Of a stretch of 64,000 nt of DNA, positions 36,296 through 44,854 are shown piece by piece. Within the stretch, counting starts at the first letter, position 1, and every line of letters starts with the position of its first letter. The stretch is taken from NCBI RefSeq assembly GCF_018069625.1, contig NZ_CP072941.1, positions 7,998,001 through 8,062,000 of the forward strand, given 5' to 3'. The notes under the pieces were generated by a model that worked only from the letters and a program-made list of their open reading frames with translations, searched no databases and had not been told where the DNA came from. The translations under genes and the position numbers were made by a program. The stretch comes from Streptomyces yatensis (GTDB taxonomy: Bacteria > Actinomycetota > Actinomycetes > Streptomycetales > Streptomycetaceae).

Positions 36296-37750
36296 ATGCT
36301 GACCATCCTCGGCTTCGTCATGATCGGGACATTCCTTGTCCTGATCATGATGAAGAAGATGTCCCCGATGGGCGCCCTGGTGCTCATCCCCGCGCTGTTC
36401 TGTGTGCTTGTCGGGAAGGGGGCGCACCTCGGGGACTACGTCCTCAAGGGCGTCGGCGATCTGGCACCCACGGCCGCCATGCTGATGTTCGCCATCATCT
36501 ACTTCGGGGTGATGATCGACGTCGGCCTCTTCGACCCGATCGTCCGGCTCATCCTGCGGTTCTGCAAGGCGGACCCCATGCGGGTGGTGGTCGGCACCGC
36601 GATCCTCGCGGCGATCGTCTCGCTCGACGGCGACGGTTCCACCACCTTCATGATCACCGTGTCGGCGATGGTGCCGCTCTACCGGCGGCTGAAGATGAGC
36701 CTGGTGGTGATGACCGGCGTCGCGGCCATGGCCAACGGTGTGATGAACACGCTGCCCTGGGGCGGCCCCACCGCCCGCGCCGCCGCGGCGCTCAAGGTCG
36801 ACGCCAGCGACATCTTCGTGCCGATGATCCCGGCCCTCGCCGCCGGTCTGCTCTTCGTGATCGCCCTCTCCTACGGCCTCGGTCTGCGGGAGCGCAAGCG
36901 GCTGGGCGTGCTGACGCTGGACGAGGTCACCGCGGGCGACCCCGAGCAGGTGCTGGTCGGCGCGGGCTCCGGCGGCAAGGGGGCCAAGGGCGGCAAGGGC
37001 GTCAAGGCCGCGCCGACCGGCGGCGCGGGCTCCGGCACCGACGCGGAGGCCCCGTCCCCGAACGGCTCCGGCGCCTCTGCGGACGCCTCCGACGCGGACG
37101 ACGACGAGTTCAAGGGCCTCGACCCGAACCGCGCCACCCTGCGCCCCAAGCTCTACTGGTTCAACGCGGCCCTCACCATCGCGCTGCTCGCCCTGATGGT
37201 GACCGAGACCATGCCGATCCCGGTCCTCTTCCTGCTCGCCGCGGCCGTCGCGCTCACCGTCAACTTCCCGCAGATGAGCGACCAGAAGGCCCGTATCGCC
37301 GCACACGCCGAGAACGTCGTCAACGTCTCCGGAATGGTCTTCGCCGCGGCCGTCTTCACCGGCGTCCTCACCGGCACCGGCATGGTCGAGCACATGGCCC
37401 GCTGGCTGGTCGACGGCGTCCCCGAGGGCATGGGCCCGCAGATGGGCATCGTCACCGGAGTGCTGTCCATCCCGCTCACCTACTTCATGTCCAACGACGG
37501 CTTCTACTTCGGCATCGTGCCGATCCTCGCCGAGGCCGGGGCCGCGCACGGGGTCTCCAGCCTGGAGATCGCCCGCGCCTCGCTCGTCGGACAGGCCCTG
37601 CACATGTCGAGCCCGCTGGTCCCCGCGGTCTACGTGCTCGTCGGCATGGCCAAGGTCGAATTCGGCGACCACACCCGGTTCACCGTGAAATGGGCGGTGC
37701 TCACCTCACTGGTGGTGCTCGCCGCCGGTCTCCTCTTCGGCATCATCTGA
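36296..37750 (+). CDS. CitMHS-family citrate:metal/proton symporter
   Basis: 484-residue membrane protein of the CitM/CitH family, which takes up citrate complexed to divalent metals. About 11-12 hydrophobic helices; family motifs include IVSLDGDGSTTFMIT and NGVMNTLPWGGPTARAA. The central cytoplasmic loop (about 222-275) carries a Gly/Lys/Ala/Ser low-complexity insert not needed for transport. No CitA/CitB two-component pair is adjacent. It is followed closely by an MFS gene that may be cotranscribed. Confidence 0.9.
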   Translation: MLTILGFVMIGTFLVLIMMKKMSPMGALVLIPALFCVLVGKGAHLGDYVLKGVGDLAPTAAMLMFAIIYFGVMIDVGLFDPIVRLILRFCKADPMRVVVGTAILAAIVSLDGDGSTTFMITVSAMVPLYRRLKMSLVVMTGVAAMANGVMNTLPWGGPTARAAAALKVDASDIFVPMIPALAAGLLFVIALSYGLGLRERKRLGVLTLDEVTAGDPEQVLVGAGSGGKGAKGGKGVKAAPTGGAGSGTDAEAPSPNGSGASADASDADDDEFKGLDPNRATLRPKLYWFNAALTIALLALMVTETMPIPVLFLLAAAVALTVNFPQMSDQKARIAAHAENVVNVSGMVFAAAVFTGVLTGTGMVEHMARWLVDGVPEGMGPQMGIVTGVLSIPLTYFMSNDGFYFGIVPILAEAGAAHGVSSLEIARASLVGQALHMSSPLVPAVYVLVGMAKVEFGDHTRFTVKWAVLTSLVVLAAGLLFGII

Positions 37751-37753
37751 CCC

Positions 37754-39073
37754 GTGAAGAGTTCAGAGCCCGGTAGGGGCTGGTTGCTGCGCCTGGTCAT
37801 CGCCTTCTCGTTCACCCAGGGGGCGGTGAGCATGGCACGGCCCGCCGTCTCCTACCGGGCCCTGGCGCTCGGTGCCGACGCCCGCGCGGTCGGTGTGATC
37901 GCCGGTATCTACGCCCTGCTGCCGCTGTTCGCCGCCGTACCGCTGGGGCGGCGCACCGACCACGGCCGGTGCGCCCCGCTGCTGCCCATTGGGGTCGCCC
38001 TCATCGCCACCGGCTGCGCCTTCAGCGGCACGGCCGGATCGCTGCCCGCGATGGCCGCGTGGAGCGGGGTGATGGGGCTCGGCCATCTGTCGTTCGTCAT
38101 CGGCGCCCAGTCCATCGTGGCCCGCCAGAGCGCCTCCGACGAACAGGACCGCAACTTCGGCCACTTCACCATCGGCGCCTCGCTCGGCCAGCTCATCGGG
38201 CCCATCGCGGCCGGTCTGGTGGTCTCCGAACACGACGGGGCGATGGCCCGCACCAGCGCCGTAGCGCTCTTCGTCTCCGCCGCTCTCGCCGCGTTCTCCT
38301 GCACCTCGCTGTGGCGCATCGAGCGCCGCCCGGCCGGGACGGCGGCCGCGCCCGCCAAGGAGGCCCCCGGCCGGAAGGTGTCCGTACGGTCCATCCTGAC
38401 CACCCGGGGGGTCGCCTCCGGCATGTTCATCAGCCTCGCCGTGCTCTCCGCCACCGACATCCTCACCGCCTATCTGCCGGTCGTCGGTGAACAGCGCGGC
38501 ATCTCGCCCGCGGTCGTCGGGGTGCTGCTCAGCCTGCGTGCCGCCGCCACCGTGGCCTGCCGGCTCGCCATGACCCCGATGATCCGGCTGATGGGCCGCA
38601 CCGTGCTGATGGCCGTCAGCTGTCTGGGCGCCGCACTGCTGTGCGCGGGCATCGCCCTGCCGGTGCCCGCCTGGGCGCTCGGGGTGCTGCTGGCCGGCCT
38701 CGGCTTCTGCCTCGGCGTCGGACAGCCGCTGTCGATGACGACCGTCGTCCAGGCCGCCCCGGAGGCGGCGCGCAGCACGGCCCTCGCGCTGCGGCTGACC
38801 GGCAACCGGCTCGGCCAGGTCGCCGCGCCCGCCTCCGCCGGTGTGCTCGCGGGGCTCGCGGGCACGGCCGCCCCCTTCGTCATGCTGGGCGGGCTGCTCC
38901 TGATATCGGCGGGCATAGCCGTCCGGCCGCTGCGCGGGCGCCCGGCCACCGAGCCCGGCGAGCCCGGCGAGCCCGGCGAGCTCACCGAGCCCGGCGAGGC
39001 CCGGCCCGCGCTCAGGGAGCGGCGTACGGAGGGCACTTCGGCCTCGCGGGGCGCGGGACACCCACCCCGGTGA
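37754..39073 (+). CDS. MFS transporter
   Basis: 439 residues, 12 predicted helices, with the motif A loop GRRTDHGRCAPL between helices 2 and 3. The C-terminus (about 395-439) is a charged tail with EPGEPGEPGE repeats. The GTG start is only three bases after the citrate-transporter stop, suggesting one transcript. Substrate unknown; sugar-, drug- or siderophore-type MFS proteins share this layout. Confidence 0.82.
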   Translation: MKSSEPGRGWLLRLVIAFSFTQGAVSMARPAVSYRALALGADARAVGVIAGIYALLPLFAAVPLGRRTDHGRCAPLLPIGVALIATGCAFSGTAGSLPAMAAWSGVMGLGHLSFVIGAQSIVARQSASDEQDRNFGHFTIGASLGQLIGPIAAGLVVSEHDGAMARTSAVALFVSAALAAFSCTSLWRIERRPAGTAAAPAKEAPGRKVSVRSILTTRGVASGMFISLAVLSATDILTAYLPVVGEQRGISPAVVGVLLSLRAAATVACRLAMTPMIRLMGRTVLMAVSCLGAALLCAGIALPVPAWALGVLLAGLGFCLGVGQPLSMTTVVQAAPEAARSTALALRLTGNRLGQVAAPASAGVLAGLAGTAAPFVMLGGLLLISAGIAVRPLRGRPATEPGEPGEPGELTEPGEARPALRERRTEGTSASRGAGHPPR

Positions 39074-39126
39074 GACGGCGGGGGGACGACGGTGAGCCGG
39101 GTCAGGGGCGCTGACGGTGAGCCGGG

Positions 39127-39642
39127 TCAGGGCCGCTCGCCGTCGACCATGCCCAGCCACGGCTCACAGGCCTTCCCGAACGGTTCGGCGCGCCCGCCGA
39201 CCGCGTCCATCAGCCACCGCGCCGCCGCCTCGGCCTCCGCGATGACCTCCGCCGGATAGCCGTACCGCACCTGGTGCTCGGCGAACTCGTCCTCGTCGTC
39301 CAGCAGGGTCCTGCCGTCCCGCTTGCGGATCACATCGAGGTCCAGGTCCACCATCGTGACCTCGTGGGAGGAGACCCACTTCGCAGGCGTGGCGATATCG
39401 CAGTAGATCTCGGTGTCCCGGGGCGGGGCGTTGAACACCGCGGTCCACCACGCCTCGCGCGGGAAGAGGATCACATGCGCGCAGGCGAGCGGCACCATCG
39501 GGCCGAATCCCTTGCGCATGAACGTCCCGCCGGGCAGCCCCAGCCAGACGCCGTGGTCGTCCTCGCCCAGCCTGCGCATCCGCAGGTTCCAGTGCAAAGT
39601 GCCGTCGTACTTGGTGTAGTTCACGGATACGAGATCGGCCAT
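39127..39642 (-). CDS. DUF402 protein (FomD/Ntdp-like nucleotide hydrolase)
   Basis: 171 residues of the DUF402 family, whose characterised members (FomD, S. aureus Ntdp) hydrolyse nucleoside tri/diphosphates or nucleotidylated intermediates with divalent metals. The acidic core segments are visible: YCDIATPAKW (about 80-89), VTMVDLDLDVIRKRDG (about 95-110), and the DEDEFAEH cluster (about 116-123). Divergent from the sigma-factor gene with only 29 bp between starts. Confidence 0.85.
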   Translation of the reverse strand: MADLVSVNYTKYDGTLHWNLRMRRLGEDDHGVWLGLPGGTFMRKGFGPMVPLACAHVILFPREAWWTAVFNAPPRDTEIYCDIATPAKWVSSHEVTMVDLDLDVIRKRDGRTLLDDEDEFAEHQVRYGYPAEVIAEAEAAARWLMDAVGGRAEPFGKACEPWLGMVDGERP

Positions 39643-39671
39643 GAGCCGATCCTAAGCGGTGCCGGAGGGGC

Positions 39672-40631
39672 ATGACGCCTACCATCGGTGTGATGGAGAC
39701 CCCCGTATCACCGTCGAAGACCTCCCGGGAGGGGCCGCGGGACAGGCCGGTGCCGGATGCGGGGAGCGAGGACTTCCTCGTCCACCGTGAACTGCTCTTC
39801 TCCATCGTCTACAACATGCTCGGCACGGTCACCGACACCGAGGACGTGGTCCAGGAGACCTGGCTGTCCTGGGCCGCGGTCCAGGACCGGGAGATCGCCC
39901 ACCCCCGGGCCTATCTGGTGCGCATCGCCGTCAACCACGCGCTCACCCAGATGCGCCGCGCCCGCCGGAGCCGGGAGAGCTATATCGGCCCCTGGCTGCC
40001 CGAGCCCGTGCTGACCGGACCGGACACCCCCGACACCGCGATCCGCACCGAATCGGTGTCCCTGGCGATGCTGGTGGTCCTGGAGACCCTGACCCCCTTG
40101 CAGCGCGCGGTGTTCGTGCTGCGCGAGGCGTTCGCCTACGACCACGCGGAGATCGCCGCGATCCTGGGCCGCAGCTCCGCCGCCGTCCGCCAGCTCGCCC
40201 ACCGCGCCAAGGAGCGCGTCGAGGCCCGGCGGCCGCGCTACGACCTCGACCGCGGCACCCAGCGGATCGTCACCGAGCGGTTCCTCGACGCGGCCCTCGG
40301 CGGCGATCTCGACGCCCTGATGGACGTCCTGGCCCCGGAGGTGGTCATGTGGAGCGACGGCGGGGGCAAGCGCCGTGCCGCCCTCCGCGTGGTCGAGGGC
40401 CGGGACAAGGTGGCCCGCCTGGTGGCCGGCGTCAGCGCGCAGCTGCCCACCTTCGCCCTGCGGCCGGTGCAGCTCAACGGGGGCCCGGGGGTGGTCCTGT
40501 TCGCCGGCGGGACGCTCTACGCGGCCGCCGCGCTCGACCCCGCGCCGGGCGGCGACCGGGTGCGCGGCATCTACGGTCTGGTCAACCCGGACAAGCTGGC
40601 CAAACTCGCCGAGACCGTCCGGCCCGGCTGA
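39672..40631 (+). CDS. ECF41-type RNA polymerase sigma factor (SigJ-like)
   Basis: 319 residues: sigma-2 (about 35-100, YNMLGTVTDTEDVVQETWLSW), the ECF41 linker YIGPWLPEPV, sigma-4 (about 130-190, AEIAAILGRSSAAVRQLAHRAKER), and a SnoaL-like C-terminal domain ending in NPDKLAKL, the ECF41 hallmark. ECF41 factors are modulated by their own C-terminal extension instead of an anti-sigma factor and usually neighbour a small oxidoreductase or carboxymuconolactone-decarboxylase-like gene, absent here. ATG at 39693 is an alternative start. Confidence 0.88.
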   Translation: MTPTIGVMETPVSPSKTSREGPRDRPVPDAGSEDFLVHRELLFSIVYNMLGTVTDTEDVVQETWLSWAAVQDREIAHPRAYLVRIAVNHALTQMRRARRSRESYIGPWLPEPVLTGPDTPDTAIRTESVSLAMLVVLETLTPLQRAVFVLREAFAYDHAEIAAILGRSSAAVRQLAHRAKERVEARRPRYDLDRGTQRIVTERFLDAALGGDLDALMDVLAPEVVMWSDGGGKRRAALRVVEGRDKVARLVAGVSAQLPTFALRPVQLNGGPGVVLFAGGTLYAAAALDPAPGGDRVRGIYGLVNPDKLAKLAETVRPG

Positions 40632-40643
40632 AAGACTGACCCC

Positions 40644-41426
40644 ATGACAGAGCTGAACGGGGAACCGGCGGGAATCCGCGAGCTGACGGCGCTGGCCATG
40701 ACCAACTACGGCCACTTCACCACCATGCGGGTGGAGGACGGCCGGGTACGCGGGCTGTCCCTCCATCTGGACCGGCTGGTACGGGACTGCGGGGTGCTGT
40801 TCGGCACCGCACCGGACCGGGACCGGATCCGCGAACTGGCCCGGCGCGCCGTCGCGGACGCCACCGGGCCGCTCACCGTCCGGGTGACCGTGTACGACCC
40901 CGACCTCGGACTGGAGCGGCCCGGGGCCGAGGCCCGGCCGGGGATCCTGGTCACCACCCGGCCGGCCGCCGCCCCCTCGCTGCCACCGCTGAGCGTGCGC
41001 ACCGCACCGCACCGCCGGGACCTGCCGGAGGTCAAACACGTCGGGCTGTTCGGGCTGTTGCGGCTGCGCCGCCTCGCCCAGCTCGACGGCTATGACGATG
41101 TGCTGCTGACGGACGAGCGGGGCGCGGTGTCCGAGGGCGCGACCTGGAACGTGGGGTTCTTCGACGGCGAGCGCCTGCTGTGGCCGGAGGCCGAGTGCCT
41201 GCCCGGGGTCACCCAGGAACTGCTCCGCCGCGGCCACGGCGGCCCGCAGCGCACCGAGCGGATCGACGGTGGCCGGTTCGGCGGGCTGCGCGCGGCGTTC
41301 GCGCTCAACGCGGGGGTGGGGGTCCGGGCGATCCGGTCGATCGACGGGGTGGAGTTCGACCCGGAGCATTCCGTTCTGGACGCGCTGCGTGAGGAGTACG
41401 CCGCGACGGAAGCGGAACCGCTGTAG
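40644..41426 (+). CDS. Class IV PLP-dependent aminotransferase/lyase
   Basis: 260-residue fold-type IV PLP enzyme: VKHVGLFG provides the probable Schiff-base Lys131, and SEGATWNVGFFDGERLLWP is the class IV signature. The family includes branched-chain aminotransferases and 4-amino-4-deoxychorismate lyase (PabC). Similar proteins seem common in Streptomyces genomes, so it need not belong to the downstream cluster, but a PabC role would supply the step missing there. It lies 12 bp after the sigma-factor gene. Confidence 0.82.
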   Translation: MTELNGEPAGIRELTALAMTNYGHFTTMRVEDGRVRGLSLHLDRLVRDCGVLFGTAPDRDRIRELARRAVADATGPLTVRVTVYDPDLGLERPGAEARPGILVTTRPAAAPSLPPLSVRTAPHRRDLPEVKHVGLFGLLRLRRLAQLDGYDDVLLTDERGAVSEGATWNVGFFDGERLLWPEAECLPGVTQELLRRGHGGPQRTERIDGGRFGGLRAAFALNAGVGVRAIRSIDGVEFDPEHSVLDALREEYAATEAEPL

Positions 41427-41441
41427 GCAGGGGACCGAGTC

Positions 41442-42383
41442 GCCTGCGGCGGGCCGTCCCCTCCCCGCCCCTTCCCGAACTGGGGCTCCGCCCCAGCCCC
41501 CGACCCTGGGGCTCCGCCCCAGCCCCCGACCCTGGGGCTCTGCCCCGGGCCCCGACCCTGGGGCTCTGCCCCGGGCCCCGACCCTGGGGCTCTGCCCTGG
41601 GCCCCGACCTCGGGGCTCTGCCCTGGGCCCCGACCCTGGGGCTCTGCCCTGGGCCCCGACCCTGGGGCTCTGCCCTGGGCCCCGACCTCGGGGCTCTGCC
41701 CTGGGCCCCGACCTCGGGGCTCTGCCCTGGGCCCCGACCTCGGGGCTCTGCCCCGGGCCCCGACCTCGGGGCTCTGCCCCGGCCCCCGACCCTGGGGCTC
41801 TGCCCCGGACCCCTGACCCCGGGCCTGGGGCGCTGGCCCTGGCTCCCGACCCGGGGCTCCGCCCGAGACTCCGGGTCCGGGGCTCTGGCCCTGACTCCGG
41901 GCTCGGGGCTCTGCCCCCACACTCGGGGTCCGGGGCTCTGTCCCAGTCCCCGAACGCGGGGCTCTGGCCCTGACTCCGGGCCTGGGGCTCCGCCTCTGAC
42001 TGCGGATCCGGCGTCTGCCCCAGCCCTGAACTTGGGGCTCAGCCTCTGACTGCGGATCCGGCGTCTGCCCCAGCCCTCGAACCTGGGGCTCCGCCCCGGC
42101 CCCCGACCCCGGGGCTCTGGCCCTGACCTCGGGGGCTCTGCCCCAGTCCCCGAACTCGGGGCTCCGCCCCAGCCCCCGACCCCGGGGCTCTGCCCCAGAC
42201 CTCGGACCCGGGGCTCTGGCCCTCGCATCGGGCTGGCCCTGCCCCAGACCCCGCAGTGAGGCTCGCCCCCAGGCCCCCAGGCCCCCAGGCCCCCAGGCCC
42301 CCAGGCCCCCAGGCCCCGGGGTCCAGGGGCGGGAGCCCCTGGTTGTGGGAAGGGGCGGGGAGGGGGAACAGCCCGTCGCAGGC
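41442..42383. mobile_element. Expanded MITE-like GC element
   Basis: Outer inverted repeats of about 55 bp (left 41442-41495; right about 42328-42383) match those of the short copy at 30463. The interior is a long tandem array instead of about 130 bp of unique sequence. With flanks it fills the 1030-bp gap 41427-42456. No transposase or gene is inside; the long frames on the minus strand are artefacts of stop-free repeats. Confidence 0.65.
41478..42250. repeat. 26-bp tandem repeat array, about 30 units
   Basis: Unit of 26 bp containing GGGGCTCTGCCC and GGGCCCCGAC; successive units at 41589, 41615 and 41641 are exactly 26 bp apart. Homogenised in the middle, degenerate toward the right. Because 26 is not a multiple of 3, all three frames on one strand read repetitive peptide, which argues against coding. 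Confidence 0.88.
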
Positions 42384-42456
42384 CGGCCGCGTGCGGCGGG
42401 TCCGCCGCCCGGGTGGGTCGGGCGGTGGGCCCGTGAGCCGCAATACGCGTGGCCGG

Positions 42457-44718
42457 TCAGCCCGTGAGGGCCCGGTCGCCGTCGCGCCGCGGTGCCGCCG
42501 CCGCGGGCTCCTCCCGCAGGCCGTACCGGCTGTGCAGCCGACGCAGCGGGGCCGGGGCCCACCAGGTGGCGCGTCCGCCCAGCCGCATCGCGGCCGGCAG
42601 CACGGCCCCGCGGATGAGCGTCGCGTCCATCAGGACGGCCAGCGGCAGCCCGATCCCGTACGCCTTCACCAGCGAGATGCCGGAGACGGTGAACGCCAGG
42701 AAGACCACCGAGATCGCCACCGCCGCCGCCGTCACGATGCGCCCGGTGCGCTCCAGCCCCCGGGCCACCGCGGCCGTCGGCGAACCGGTCAGCTCGTACT
42801 CCTCCCGCATCCGGGACAGCAGGAAGACCTGATAGTCCATCGCGAGCCCGAAGGCGAGGCCGAAGAGCATCACCGGGATCGTCGCCGCGATATTGCCGGT
42901 CGGGGTGAAGTCGCCGAACAGCCCCGCGAGATGGCCGTCCTGGAAGACCCACACCAGCGCGCCGAAGGTGGCCGTCAGGCTCAGCGCGCTGAGCACCAGC
43001 GCGAGGAACGGCAGCATGACGCTGCCGGTCACCAGGAACAGCAGCACCAGCATGGTCAGCAGCACCGTGCCCAGCGCGTACGGAAGCCACTTCTCCAGCG
43101 CCGAGGCGGCGTCGTGGTTGGTGGCCGCGGCCCCGCCCACCAGCGCCTCGAACGGCGCCTTCTGCGACCGGATCTCGCCGACCAGCCGGTCCGCGTCGTC
43201 CGCGCTGGCCGTCTCCGGCACCACGGAGAAGTAGACGGCGTCGCCCGAGGCGAAGCGCGCGTACCGCTGATCGGGCGGGGCGGCCTGCCGGCCCTCGGCG
43301 TAGGCGCCGGTGGCGGTGCGGACCGCGGCCACGTGCGGCAGCTGGGAGAGCCGCTTGGCGTACGCGCCGACGGCCGCCCGGTCGGTGCCCCCCTCGGGCG
43401 CCACGACCTGCAGCGCGTTCTGCTCACTGCTGTCGAACTCGGCGCGTACGGTGTCGGCGACCTGACGGGCCGACGAGGACGAGGGCATCACCCGCTCGTC
43501 CGGCATGCCGAGGTTGATGCCGAGGAACGGCGCGCCGAGCAGCAGCAGGAACGCGGTCACGATGGTCACGATCGGCACCGGGCGCCGCATCACGGTGGTG
43601 GCCAGCCGGTGCCAGAAGCCGCTCTCCACGCTCCGGCCGGCGGCGTCGGTGCCCGTCCCGCCGGTCGCCGTGGTCGCCGCGGTCCGGCGTCGGCGGAACA
43701 CCCGCCCCTTCTCGATCCGGTCGCCGAGCAGGGCGAGCAGGGCCGGCAGCACGATGAGCGAGGCCGCGCCGGACAACAGCGCGGTGAGCGCCCCCGCATA
43801 GCCCATGGAGCGGACGGCCTGCAGCGGGAACCAGGCCATGGCGAGGGACGAGACGGCGACGGTCAGCGCCGAGAAGGTCACCGTGCGCCCCGCGGAGGTC
43901 AGCATCGCCCGGATGGCGTCCGGCGGGGCGAGCCCCGACCGCAGCTCCTCGCGGTAGCGGCTGACCATCAGCAGGCTGTAGTCGATGGCCAGGCCCAGGC
44001 CCAGCAGGGTCACCACGCTCGCCGCGAGCGAGCCGACCGTCGTGACGCTCGCCAGGATCCACGTCAGCCCCATCGTCAGCATCATCGCCACCAGGGCGAC
44101 GGCCAGCGGCAGCGCCGCGGCCACCACGCTGCCGAAGATGAACACCAGCGCGACCAGGGTGATCGGGATGGCGACCGTCTCACCGGTGGTGGCGTCCTTC
44201 TGACCCTGCTCCAGCAGCTCCCGCTGGAACTTCGTATAGCCGCCGAACGTCACCTCAAGACCGTCCCGCGTGCCCTGGTAGCGGTCCGCCAGCTCGGCGA
44301 CGCGCTTTTGCGACGCGGTGTCGTCCCCGGTGACCGTCCCCATGATCAGGGCCTTGTGGCCGCTCCTGCCGCGCAGCTGCGGGGCCTTGCCGGTGGTCCA
44401 GTAGGAGCTGACGTTCGCCACTCCGGGTTCCCCGCTCAGCTTGCGGGTGAGCTCGGTGCCGGCCGCCGTCACCGACGGATCGTCGACCCGCCCCTTCGAG
44501 GTCACCAGCAGCGTGAGATTGGGCAGCCCCTGCCCGAACCTCTTGTCCAGCGCGGTGATCGCCCGCGAGGACTCGGACTTCGGATCGTCGAAACCACCCG
44601 CCGTCAGCTTGTCGAACAATGTCGTACTCGCCACCCCGCCGATCACGGCGAGCAGCAGGCCGACGACCAACACCGCCAGGCGTTTCCGCACGACGAAACC
44701 GGCCAGTCTGTCCAGCAT
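42457..44718 (-). CDS. MMPL/RND-family exporter
   Basis: 753 residues with two copies of the MMPL unit: one helix, a periplasmic loop of about 150 residues, then five or six helices. Proton-relay residues of the family appear in GLAIDYSLLMVSRYREEL and GLAMDYQVFLLSRMREEY. The start at 44718 follows GAAGGAAGAGGGA. It is the last gene of the minus-strand unit, 136 bp after the lyase. MMPL proteins in Streptomyces clusters often export lipophilic products, which fits a meroterpenoid and would also give self-resistance. Confidence 0.88.
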   Translation of the reverse strand: MLDRLAGFVVRKRLAVLVVGLLLAVIGGVASTTLFDKLTAGGFDDPKSESSRAITALDKRFGQGLPNLTLLVTSKGRVDDPSVTAAGTELTRKLSGEPGVANVSSYWTTGKAPQLRGRSGHKALIMGTVTGDDTASQKRVAELADRYQGTRDGLEVTFGGYTKFQRELLEQGQKDATTGETVAIPITLVALVFIFGSVVAAALPLAVALVAMMLTMGLTWILASVTTVGSLAASVVTLLGLGLAIDYSLLMVSRYREELRSGLAPPDAIRAMLTSAGRTVTFSALTVAVSSLAMAWFPLQAVRSMGYAGALTALLSGAASLIVLPALLALLGDRIEKGRVFRRRRTAATTATGGTGTDAAGRSVESGFWHRLATTVMRRPVPIVTIVTAFLLLLGAPFLGINLGMPDERVMPSSSSARQVADTVRAEFDSSEQNALQVVAPEGGTDRAAVGAYAKRLSQLPHVAAVRTATGAYAEGRQAAPPDQRYARFASGDAVYFSVVPETASADDADRLVGEIRSQKAPFEALVGGAAATNHDAASALEKWLPYALGTVLLTMLVLLFLVTGSVMLPFLALVLSALSLTATFGALVWVFQDGHLAGLFGDFTPTGNIAATIPVMLFGLAFGLAMDYQVFLLSRMREEYELTGSPTAAVARGLERTGRIVTAAAVAISVVFLAFTVSGISLVKAYGIGLPLAVLMDATLIRGAVLPAAMRLGGRATWWAPAPLRRLHSRYGLREEPAAAAPRRDGDRALTG

Positions 44719-44854
44719 TCCCTCTTCCTTCCTCAAGCGCACGGCGTCTGGAATCCCGTCCAGCACGGCGTCCGGATTTCCGTTGCGGCATCCCAGACGC
44801 CGAGCCCCGCCCGGATGTGACATCGGTGGGCCGCGACCGCTCCCCGAGCGGCCG

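Noticed and set aside
41478..42250. Possible CRISPR array
   Set aside because: Directly abutting 26-bp units with no unique spacers.
41305..43090. Long repetitive minus-strand open frames (GQSPRVGARGRAP-type) across the repeat array
   Set aside because: The repeat unit is 26 bp, so several frames are open only because the GC-rich unit lacks stops; no ribosome site and no non-repetitive domain.
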